Positions 23,446-33,982 of a DNA stretch of 64,000 bases are shown here, piece after piece (positions within the stretch are counted from its first letter, which is position 1; each line of letters starts with the position of its first letter). This DNA comes from Eopsaltria australis. Lineage: Eukaryota > Chordata > Aves > Passeriformes > Petroicidae. The notes below the pieces were generated by a model. It searched no databases and was not told the origin of the DNA. It was given only the letters and a program-made list of their open reading frames with translations. The DNA lies in contig JAVTVJ010000068.1 of NCBI GenBank assembly GCA_034509425.1, positions 1,860,001-1,924,000 on the forward strand, written 5' to 3'. The position numbers and the translations under genes were made by a program.

Positions 23446-24989
23446 TTTAACACAAATAATTTAACCCCCAACATATTGTTAGATCACATTACCCTGTAAG
23501 CAACCAAAGGGGAGAGGGACTAAACTCCAGGACATAATTTTCAGAACAGTTGTTATTTCCCAATACTCTGCTAGGGGTGAGTGAGAGGGGAGGAATTCTT
23601 TGTAATGAAGCTAAGTGACACAATAGGTTAAGTACAATGAAATTACATGACACTCTCCCTTTCTCTTAATAAATAATCATTAATAAATGACAAGACAATT
23701 TAAATGCTGTTGCCCTGTAATAGGAGCTAAGATGGTTCAAGCTATTTGTCATAAGGGAAAACAATTTATTTCCCATTATTTTTTACTAGTTTACATGCAG
23801 TTCACATATTTCTGTGATTTCAGGTAGTTAAAAGTCAAGCACTTTAAAGGAGCTCCTTTATTAAGCAAAGATTTCAATACTTTTTTTTTGTTTAAGGCAT
23901 CCTTAAAATGGCTGTTTCAGGTTTTTTTCTAAATTTAACATGTCTCCACCCCATCCCCATTAAATCACTGTTAGATCCTCTATTTATTCTTATAGATTAA
24001 AAAGTTATGTGAAGTGAAGATGGAGTTATACTGCACTTGTTAAAATCTGCTGGACTACAGTGTAAACAGACATAACAAAATGACTGCTTTAGGCTTTTCC
24101 ATATTTTTCTAAAGTCTTTTATGAGAAACCACAATTGGCTGAGAGGACTGCATTTTTTAGCAGTCTGCAGAAAGCTTAAGTGATGTTTCAGAAGTGCTGA
24201 CTGAAAATAATACAGGGTTTTTCTTGTCTACTAATTTGTACCCTTGGCTTTTGTAGTTCTTCTCCTTATAATTTGCACAGCGTGGTGTGTTTTGAGGCAA
24301 TTACAACACCAATTCTAGAACAGCTTTCTCTCTTTGACTGGACATAATGCTGGAGAAAGGGAAACAAATTTTTCCTTTAACCTGAAGAAAATTAAGGTCC
24401 CTTTTTAAGAAAGAAATTAAATATACACGACATAAGTTTGTGATTGAGGGAGACATTGCTCAGACCCATGCAATATTTAGGCATTTGCATGTATTCAGAT
24501 TAAACAGGCAAATATTTGAGTGAGTGTTACATTAATAAAGGGGAAGACATTCCCATGGATTATGAGTATAGTCTCAACAATGTAAGGCATAGCACAGCAG
24601 TAAAACACATGCATGGAACACATTTGGAGAAAACAGCCTTTTTACTCTCATCCATGACAACACTTCCATTTTTTGTTTTTTTAATTTTACCTTTAAAATT
24701 ACTGCTGTATTTCCAGCAAGCCCATGAAAGGAGTTAATAGAAATTATCCAATAAAAACAAGTTTAACCCTACCTTTCCCATGAAAATCCAGAGCAAATCC
24801 AAAGTAATTATCCCAAGAATAAAACCAATGCTATAATTTGTTCCTTTTCTGGTGGACAGTGGAAAATTAATATCTTGGTTGGGTACAACATGGACCATTT
24901 GGACAGCAGAAGTCATTAATCTGTCATTTTATAATGGCCAGGCAGGCCCTTTTAATACCCTTTTTGATCAACATGTTAAAATTCATGGT

Positions 24990-25200
24990 AGCTTTTCAGT
25001 ATTTCTTAGGAGACTACAAGAAAGGTAGGGACAGACACTTTAGTGTGGTCTGTTGCAATAGAAAAAGGGGTAATGGTTTTAAATGAAAAGATGATCAATT
25101 TAGATCAGAGTTAAGAAAAGGAGAGTGGTGAAACACTGGAATAGGTTGCCCACAGGGACAGTAGATGCCCCATTCCTGGAAGTGTTGAATGTTGAGGGAA
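24990..25200 (+). mobile_element. CR1 LINE fragment lacking its 3' tail, forward orientation
   Basis: Ordered CR1 words run along the plus strand: cttttcagtatttcttagg, 'gactacaagaaagg', 'gacagacactttagt', gtctgttgcaatagaaaaag, gggtaatggttttaaatg, 'gagagtggtgaaacactgg', 'aataggttgcccac' and 'gatgccccattcctggaagtgtt'. In intact CR1 this covers the end of ORF2 and the start of the 3' UTR. No octamer tail follows, so the 3' end was lost by deletion or decay. The segment corresponds to part of the copy at 26.6-27.4 kb, so it is a separate insertion rather than an upstream piece of the same one. Confidence 0.87.
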
Positions 25201-26584
25201 CATCAGACTCTAAGGTGCACACTCTTCAAGTTCAGCAGCAATTTAGATTTAAGATAGAACAGCTGCAAAAGGCTCTCTTGTAGCAAGTCCTTGCGTACAT
25301 AGCATTTAAACTTGGCTAAGGATAAAAATTGTAGTCAGTATCTATGGAGAACAGATGAAAATTGAAACTGCCATGATAATTTTTGGCAAGAACAGACTAA
25401 GATGGGGACTTTTCATCTACACGGACATAAATGTGGATGATGAAATGATGAATCTGCCAGGAAGAGATTCTGTCTCTGAAAAAAGGTTAGAACAGTTTAA
25501 AAAAGCAGTGGAATCACCTCCTGCATGTTTACCTCTGTTTTACCTCTACCTCTTCGTTTAGAATTTGTGAAGCCCTTAATTAATTGCACTTTACTTCGTT
25601 GTTGATACAATGTTTACACATTGTTTACACTTGTTTCAGTTGAGTCAGAATTATCTCAAGATAGTCTTGAGGGCAGAGCATGCCATACCAGTGCTCAACA
25701 AATGCTGCCATCTCTCTTTGCCATCTTAATGCAAAAATTGAACTTCACCCAACCTGTCAGACTGGCTTTATTCTCTTTGCTTGGTTAGAGCCAGTACAGC
25801 TTTACTGAGTTTTAGGGAATAAAACAACCCAGACTTTCTTCTGGAAGCTGTCAGTTGTGCCCAGAAAATTCACAGGTGTTCCTGGTAAGCTGTGTATAAT
25901 GCAGCAGAACGAGGGATGCCATCTCTCAGATCTTCTTCCTCCCAGTTACACCAATATGAGAACTCTGCAAGAAAGAGGCAATCTTGTGGCCATTCTTTAC
26001 TTCTACCTTTCTAAAAATAGTTACAAGAAGTCTGTAATACTCCATTATTCCCACACAGTGCCTTTTTTTCATCTCTTCTTTAGACCTTTTGACCTACCTC
26101 TCCTGCAGGAAATTTTACAATCAACTTCCTAATGTCCTTGACAAATCTATTATTAAATAGACACTAATCAAATTGCAAATTACAAAAAGATCATATTATG
26201 TTCTATTAGTGGTTTCTAATGGAAATAAAGGCTACAACATAAAGCTAATAAAGGTCAGTTGACATACGGAGTATGACAATTAAAACCGTAATCAATCAGC
26301 AGCCGTTGCCATTTGCAGTTTGCAGATCCATTGCAATGAGCTCTACACATCTATGCAATATTCCAGATTGATTTTTCTCCTTTTCCCACCAAACAGACGA
26401 CTAGAATATTCTGCGCACCCGCTGACATTTTGCAGAAAAGTTTCTGCTACTGGTTCAATTATGTTTTTAACAAGGCATTTGATGTTTTTTGGCATCTGGA
26501 GGACCTGTTTGACCTACGACATTTCAGTCCAGAATATGTGCTTGCTTTGCAATGGAGTAATCATCCACTTTGTCCTGTGCTTGG
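25201..26584. other. noncoding spacer between two forward CR1 copies
   Basis: No gene is supported and no repeat recognised. The last part, about 26265-26525, keeps at least seven CpGs (for example in catacggagt, aaccgtaatc, agccgttgcc and tgcgcacccgctg) in an otherwise CpG-poor region. It looks more like conserved noncoding sequence than like a repeat. Confidence 0.55.
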
Positions 26585-27135
26585 AATGAGTGCACCCTCA
26601 GTGGGTTTGCAGCTGACCCCAAGCTGGGTGGTGCAGCCGACATGCCTGAAGGGTGGGATGCCATCCTGTGGCACCCTGACAGGCTGAAGGAGTGGACCCA
26701 TGGGAACTTCATGAAGTTCAGCAAGGCCAAGTGCAAGATCTTACCACTAAGTTGGGGAATCCCCAGTATCCATGCAGGCTAAGGGATTAAAGAATTGATA
26801 AAAGCCCCCCAGAGAAGGACTTATGGGTACTAGGAAAAGAAGAATTGGACATGAGCTGGAGATGTGTGCTTGCAGCCCAGAAAGCCAACCACACTCTGAG
26901 TTGCATGGACAGCCAGGTTGAGGGAGGTGGCTCTGTCCCTGTGTTCTGCTCTTGTGAGACCCCATCTGGAGTGCTGTGTCCAGCTCTGGGGCCCCCAACA
27001 GAGGAAAGACATCAATCTCTTGGAGCAGATGCAGAGGAGGACCATGAAGATGATCCTCTCTATAGAAAGGCTGAGTTGGGGTTGCCTGGAGAAGAGAAGG
27101 TCTGGGGAAATTTTTTGCAGTGTACTGATATAGAA
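26585..27135 (+). pseudogene. broken CR1 ORF2 (reverse transcriptase, C-terminal part)
   Basis: In active CR1 this region encodes the end of the reverse transcriptase that copies the element's RNA into the genome. One plus-strand frame to 26782 reads FAADPKLGG where the catalytic F/YADD box is expected, followed by the typical W-D and KFSKAKCK segments, then a stop at 26780-26782. The CVLAAQKAN segment near 26863 lies in another frame. ALVRPHLECCVQLWGPQ (about 26948) returns to the first. So there is at least one stop and two frame changes, plus loss of an aspartate in the catalytic box. It cannot make an active enzyme. Confidence 0.9.
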
Positions 27136-27404
27136 AGAGGGGTTGTAAGAATATAGGGACTTTTTGCCAGGGCCTGTAATGCCAGGACAAGGGGGCAAAA
27201 CTTTTAAACTGAAAGAGGGTAGGTTTAGAAAAATTATGCCCAGAAAAGCTGTGGATGTCCCATCACTGGGAGGGTTCCAGACCAGGGAGAATGCATCTTT
27301 GAGTAGTCTAGTAAAAAAATGTTTGTACCCTGGAAAGAGAGTGGACTAAATGATCTTTAAATGTCCTTTCCAACCCAAACTATTTTATGTTTCCATGATT
27401 CTAG
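26585..27404 (+). mobile_element. CR1 LINE, 5'-truncated copy with 3' end, about 820 bp
   Basis: This is the longest element in the window. From the left it carries the end of the reverse-transcriptase coding region, the rest of ORF2, the 3' UTR and a complete 3' end: aatgatctttaaatgtcc, tttccaacccaaactattt, then octamer-like units finishing in tccatgattctag. Against the fragment at 24990-25200 it lacks roughly 35 bases near 27238, where the 'gtggtgaaacactgg..ggttgccc' stretch is missing. The 5' boundary is set where CR1-like coding similarity starts. Stops and frameshifts make it inactive. Reverse-strand frames of 122-147 codons across it are artefacts of the repeat. Confidence 0.95.
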
Positions 27405-30400
27405 ACTTTCCACATGTGTTTGTACCTATCACTAAGGAGTAGGCATCATTTTAGTATTAAGGTAACTGAATTAAAAGCATTCTGGAACTGCTGTACAGCA
27501 ACAAAAATTATCTGAAAGACATAAACCCCTTTTATTTCCATAAATATTGAATATTAACATAGGTTAAAGTAAACAACACAGCTAAAGACTTAACAATTTA
27601 AAAGGTATCTAAGGTAACCATGCTATCATTATAAAGAAATTAATTATTACTGATATTTTAAAAAGTATTTTTTTGCTAAAAGAAAAAAATAGTTTTTCAA
27701 AACTTAGGAAGTCTTTCTCAGCTAGAGAAAGACTTTCTCTGCAACTTCATGCTAACAACATAATTAAGATTTATTCTTCCAGATGCAATAAGGTGGAATA
27801 AATTTCTTTTCCTGTATAGACAGACTCAAATACGTTTAATTTCAATGAACTTTGAATGTCTCATGCTGTTGCATAAGAGCATGGCAATCTGTTACACCTA
27901 TGCTTCATAGCTTGATGCACCTTACAAGAACCATACACAACCCTTGTATTTGGATGATGGCAGTTCAGAAAGATCCTGAAAGAGAATCACATACCTATGT
28001 TTGCATAGCACAGGGAGATCCTTAAGCAGTTGTGCTATCAGTGCCTCTGGGATGTTTAAAAGGAGTAAATCACTGAGAGGGTGAATAATGGGATATGAGC
28101 AAAGGCTGTACTTGAACTGGAGTTCTAAAAGGAATGAAGATTGTGTCTGAAAAACCTGTACACAACAAATAATCACTTCAGCTCAATGCATCTTCACAAC
28201 AGATATTTCTCATGTTTTAATCAAGTGTGTATGATTCTTCAAATCACAAAGATCTTTCCCATCCTTGAGGATGCCTAGAATAGTTTGGTCTAATGCAAGC
28301 AGAAAGGGTTATGTTGATCTGCAATTTTGAGGCAAAATGAACAAGGACAAGTTGCAAGCTGCTAATATTTCCTCTACCTGAAGAGAGACAGGCTTACTGG
28401 AAAATGTGCTTCAACTGGGACAAAGCACAAAAATATAAGCGTGGAATAAATGTATAGGTTACTAATGTTCGAATTCTTTGTAGAACTCTGTTGACACCTT
28501 TCAAAAGTGGCCACTCTGCACATGTGAAGCCTTTACTGCTTGTACTTGAACTTCGTACATCTTCCTTTTAAGCAAAACATGAAGCAGAGAGAGGATCTAT
28601 GCTGCAGCACACTGCAGCTGCAATCCACTTCTTCTTTGGAGGAAAGCACAGGGAAAACAGTTTTCTGTTGGCAGATCTTAGTGAGAGTTTCGATGGGGAA
28701 CAGAACTCTGGGCAACTGCATTATTTTGGCCTAAGTTTGTCCTTGTGGTTTCAGTCAGTCAGAATTGGTATTGTGTACTTTGAAACTGCTGTGTGCTGCT
28801 GTTGAAGTGCACAGCTGAGCAGCTGCTCCCTCTCAAGACAAAGGAGGCTGCACTTCAGGACATGTTCAAGTGATTTCTGTAAAGCTTGTAAAGCTTTTTG
28901 GGGTTCTTCAGACTAACAGGCATTTTTACCACTTCTGCAGCTACTGGTGTACAGGGAACAGACAAAAAATTCTCTTGAGCTGGTACAGACGAAACTTGAA
29001 TTTAAATAGAACTTCAGTAGTTCTGGAGGTTTTTCATTCTTCTTTTAATCTGTGTTTAATCTATAGTCTGTAATGGCCAGGGTTTATACATAATTCTCTT
29101 TAGGGCATGCTCCTAGTGTAATTAGTGACAAAACCTGACTTTAATTAATGAGTAGGATAAAGCTTTAGGGATGGTCATGCAGAAGAACTTCTCAGCCTAA
29201 TGAATTGATTTTCATTGAATTGGCTATAAATACAATATCATTAATAACGAATTGGTTCATTGCAAGGATACCAGAAGACACTAGAAATGAGCAGATGTTA
29301 CTTTTTTGCCTCAGAAGCAAGTTCAAAGGGTTATTTCCCCAGTTTGTTCTCTAACAGAGTTGGCAGAATTTGTAATGGGCAATGTAGCCCTATCTTGGGC
29401 AGAGATAAGGAGACAAGTGGTTTGTAGCTGTGATGCCTCCTGGTGCAGTCAAATAAAAGGTCCTGATCACTCATGCCACTGAAAAAACAGCTGAAGGATC
29501 CTAAGCCATTCTTGCAGAAGCTGTATCTTCCTGAAAATCATCCCTACAAATGTAAGGGGTAGGTAAGTGATGAAGAGATCATCAAAAGAAGCAGCATTAA
29601 AAATTTTTGGTGACCAGAAGTATTTGATGAGGAGGTTGGAGCTGGCACCAAGCAGATAATTTCAACACTCCCATTGCCCTGTAGATTCCACTGCTCTACA
29701 CTGGGAAAGGGATTCCTAAAATGCCACACTGCCACCAGTGTAACAGTTCCCTTTTGGGAAATGGACATCCTTAATACATTGTTCTTTAGAGGTCATGATT
29801 TTTCATTCCTTAGTTTTCTTGTTTTGTAGACTATGTTCTTTCTAATCATATTCAAAAATCTGTAGATGTCTTCATTTGTGTACAGACTTCTAATTAGGAG
29901 TAGAAAAGACCCCAAATCAATTGGATGGGGAAAAAGCAAAAATTTTTTTATTCTCATACATATTCTGTGAGCAGCACCCAAACTTTATTCATTGTGTATT
30001 CTTTGCAAATGAGCTTTGTTTGAAAAGCTCAAGCCTTGGCCAGTTCAGAGCGCTGGAGCTTCCTATTCCTAAGACGGAGATGACAGAAACTTTGTTTTAC
30101 ATTTGCACAGCTCAAGGAATGCCCCTGTTACAGGTGGGGAAGGATTATTGCCAGCCACTCTTATGAACTTTGTTTTCCATGTTAGCAGCAAGCCCAAGAC
30201 ACTTGTGCTGATGTGGAGGTGTTTGCACATAAGCTTTTTTTCCAGGAATCAGGAGCTGGTGCTGTTCTGTCACAGTGTAACACACCCATTGCTACAGCAG
30301 TCCAGTAATGCTCTCTTGGCTTCCTCCTTCATTACAAGTCTCAAAACAGAGGCCCTTAGAATTGCATGTCCGTATTCCTGACAATATTATCCACATTTTC

Positions 30401-33400
30401 AAGCCTAAATATTGGCCTCTTATGCAGAAAGGACTAATTCTCTGAACTGTGGAAAAATACACAACTCCAGTGAATTCCACTGGATACAGTAAGTGACTAA
30501 CATTAATGACAATCAGAACCCCTCTTTCAGATGTTTTAAAAACAATCTAGTTAACTAATATCTAAACATGCTTGTTCAAAAATGCTGGTCAATAAAATGT
30601 GTTTCTTTGTAGGCATTTTAGAGAAAAAAATACGTGAGTTTGATTTTTCAAACATGGTTTTCAAGAGAACCTATCTAAGCTGAGTCTGCAGTTCTGTCCC
30701 AGAAAGAAAATGCACAAAGGTATAGCAAAGGTGAAAAATATGCCTTAAATATGGAAGTCCAATTAAATTCCCTGGGCTCCAGTTGCTTTGAGCAACTGAG
30801 AAAAATAAGGAAGAAAAATAGGTTGATTTTCATGTATTTATTTAGATTTAGGGAAGAAAAAAGAGGCATCCATCCAAGGCTACATTTCTGCTATCATTAA
30901 CCATACAATAAACACATTCTCACCACATTAAATAATCACTTCAACAGGAACTAAGCTGGCCAGCCAGCTACCTACAGGGAGTCCTGGGGGACAGATGAAG
31001 GAAAAATAAATACCTGTGAATACTCTGGGAAAACAGTAAATCTCCACTTTTCAGTAGCACAGCACTCCAGCTTCTAGCCAACATGAAGGGCAAAAAGCTC
31101 AGTCAGTCTTATAAACTCATTATGATACAAGATGGAATATTCCCTGCCCTGATTATTTTGCCAAGTTAAGTGGACAGTGTTATTTTGGGTGATGAAGAGA
31201 ACTTTCTGCTTTGGAAGGAAAAAGAGAGCTTGGCTGATGGTGCTAACAGAGTCTGATCAAAGTTGGGGGATGTGTGGATTCACTGAGCTGTGGAAAAAAA
31301 ACACCAGCATGCAGAACCCAGGGTGTTTAATAGACATCTGCTGCAGGACCCAAGGAGAGGATGTCATAAGCAATGGGTTGCATTTTTTACTCACTTTTTG
31401 CATATGTGGGTAGGTTTTCAGGGATTATATAGTGTAATGTATCTGAAACTAATTAGTGCTAGCTGCTGCAGCAGGAAGGCACAAATGCCATGCACAGTTA
31501 AGTATGCAACTCTACACTGCAGGGGAAACTCTGCCTCGTCACAGAGCATGATCAATACATGTCCAAGGCACCAAGATTGATAACGTTTTGTGCAGCTACA
31601 AAATACGTCCTCACATTCCTCAATTTTTTTGCTACTGAGTTTGGCACAGTAAGGTACATAGTGTCAGGGAAATGCACCTTCAGTCTTCTGTGCAACATAG
31701 ACACAAAGGTATGGATTTGTTTTTTCTTTCTGGCCACAGTATTTTGAAGCTGAAGACATTTACAAATAAACCTCCTACTTTAGAAAGGAAATAATTACAG
31801 CTGTAGTAACAATTCTGAGCCTTATGAAGGAATTCTTCAAAGGTTCTATAGTAACAAAAGAAAAAACCCAAACATTTTCATCTATTTCCCTTTGCATTTG
31901 TAAGTTTTATGTGGGTTTCATTATAGGAAGCAATTTTTGGATGTTAATCATCTGTCTCCCCAAGCCCCTCAGACATTAATTAAACTTTTATAGCCATTCA
32001 AACTAACATCTAAACATTCCAACTCAGAGCTGCTTAAGTACAGCCTCAGGCTATATCTGGCCCAAATCCACCAGAATGGCTCTGTGCCCAATCCTCTGTT
32101 CCAGCTATTGACTGTTCTTGACCCCTTTTCCCTTTACTTTTATCATCTATTATCTTAAGGGGTCTTATTCTGCCCTCGTTCTATTTTGTCCAATGGCATG
32201 ACAAACTCTTATTTTCTTCTGTACCCCTCCTACCTGTGGCCAGCAAGTATTCTCCCTGGTAACACTTTCAGAGACTTGAAATACCTTGACAGTTTGACTA
32301 TTGAAGTCACACAACGGGTGATGGTGGTTATTTGAGCTTGTGCTTCCAGATGGCGTGAGATCAATACATGGGATGTGACTCACTGCTAGCTGGATATTTG
32401 GCCTTTGAAGCGCAGTGTTGCAGCTCCTTAGTAAGTGTTCCAAGCCTCACGGTTCTGAAGGGAACTGCTGGCTGATATTTGGTGAGGGAGAGTTACAAAC
32501 TGTCAAAGCTGAAGAGCATTTGGGCTGAGGTTTGCTGTTTGAGCTTTCGGATTGTCCGTATCTCCCAGTGAGTTTTACACTTCCAGCATCTAGACGTGCC
32601 ATGACTTACACAGATGTCTCAGCTCCCAATAGCACCAGTGGAGTTTCAAAGAGTGAGTCTGTGAATTTTGGGTAAGAAAAACAGTTATTCAGACACCACT
32701 GACCATGGCAACGTCTCCATTGCATTTATTTGGACCTCAGATCTACCTGGGGACAGCTGTGTTGCAGAGAGATGAAATTGTCAGCTCTTTTGCACTCAAA
32801 TATTCAAGTCTGCCAGCACATGACAGTTGCATGAAAAATATTTTTAATTGGAAAACTGAGAATGTTTTCCAGTCCACAGAGTCCTTGACTATTTGGGTAA
32901 TGTTTTCTAGACATATGGTTAGCCGTCACTTTTTTTGCCAGAGTTCTTCAGATTTAGTAACTCATTCACAAAAACGTATAGCAGCAAAATATTACTCTCT
33001 GGGACAAAACTCAGTTTTATTAGTAAATAGTTCAGGTTTGTGAAAGAAAGCATACCACTTCATGTGAAAAAAAGACACCGTCTGGCCACCAGTGGATTCC
33101 AACAGGAATAGCAAGACAGTTATGATAGCCTTAGGAGTAATTTGTCCAAGAGCCTTTCTGATTTTAGCAAGTATTAATGAAAGGATTTTTCCATTTACAT
33201 TGCTTTAGTTTTAACTTATTTTCTAAATCTTGTTTCGGATGTGGCAGAAATGCTCCTTGTTTAGAAGTTTCTCTAATAAAAAAACCCCACTCTGTTTTCC
33301 TTATATATCAAAGTGTTTCTTAAACTGTAAAGCAATAGATGACTGTATCCATGCTGGTAGATTTCTGAGGAGGACACTAGCTCTTTGCAATATTTAGCAG

Positions 33401-33944
33401 GTAGTGCTGGCAGTGGGACGTCAGTCAGCTGTACTATGGTTTCTGGCATCCCCCAAGAGCACGATGAGGCCAGGCCAGTGAGTGGGAAGCCCAAGGAAGA
33501 GCAAAATCTTGTGCCTGAAGGTCCACCTACTTTAACTCTGATGGGAAGACAAGCAAAATGTCATTCAACATTGTAACAACTATGTTTAGAGAAATATTTA
33601 TGGTTGCCATGTAAATAATATTAAGCAAAATCTTAGGTATTCAGAAGTTATAGAGAATTAGGAATCCTCACTGAAAATTTGAATTCTAGTGGTTCAGTTT
33701 GTCTTGGCCCTTTTAAACCAGCTCAAACGCCTGCCAGCAGTTAACAAGTATCTGGTACTTGGTACTGTAGGAGTGAAACTCTGCTAAAGGTAACAATGCT
33801 GATTTTGACTGCTCTTCCGGTGTGTAACTATGCAATCATTACACTTCATTAATCACATTCAATAGATGTGCAGTGCTATTTACTAGTACAGGCTGGGAAA
33901 CTTTCACAGTTCCACTCTTCAGAGATTATTCCAATCCCCAAAAG
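27405..33944. other. 6.5 kb of noncoding sequence, no gene recognised
   Basis: Frames are all under 100 codons and none resembles a known protein. A strong short hairpin lies at 27709. Positions 29100-29270 are rich in TAAT/ATTA homeodomain-type cores (gtaattagtg, tttaattaatgag, atcattaataacg), which is suggestive of an enhancer but not proof. I recognise no transposon in this stretch. Confidence 0.65.
27709..27735. repeat. perfect 11-bp inverted repeat (hairpin)
   Basis: The arm aagtctttctc (27709-27719) pairs exactly with gagaaagactt (27725-27735) around a 5-base loop, agcta. The stem is too short for a microRNA precursor. No T-run or gene end nearby suggests a terminator. Confidence 0.85.
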
Positions 33945-33982
33945 CACTATTACCCTTTTTACTCACTATTACCCTTTTTACT
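33945..33982 (+). repeat. perfect 19-base tandem duplication
   Basis: The unit cactattaccctttttact occurs twice in direct succession with no differences. The exact identity points to a recent small duplication. Confidence 0.94.

Larger units (their letters stand above)
18393..24989. other. 6.6 kb of noncoding sequence with small repeats
   Basis: No gene supported. It holds a triple 17-base tandem repeat at 20569, an AT dinucleotide run at 20748, two strong inverted repeats at 22271 and 22604, and a TG microsatellite at 23413. Positions 21750-21860 are extremely AT-rich. The segment from about 22222 onward begins tgtcctgggttaggcc, faintly reminiscent of the start of some songbird LTRs, but no matching end or internal retroviral sequence was found. 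Confidence 0.6.

Noticed and set aside
26747..27198. 147- and 122-codon minus-strand frames
   Set aside because: They are antisense shadows of the CR1 copy at 26585-27404.
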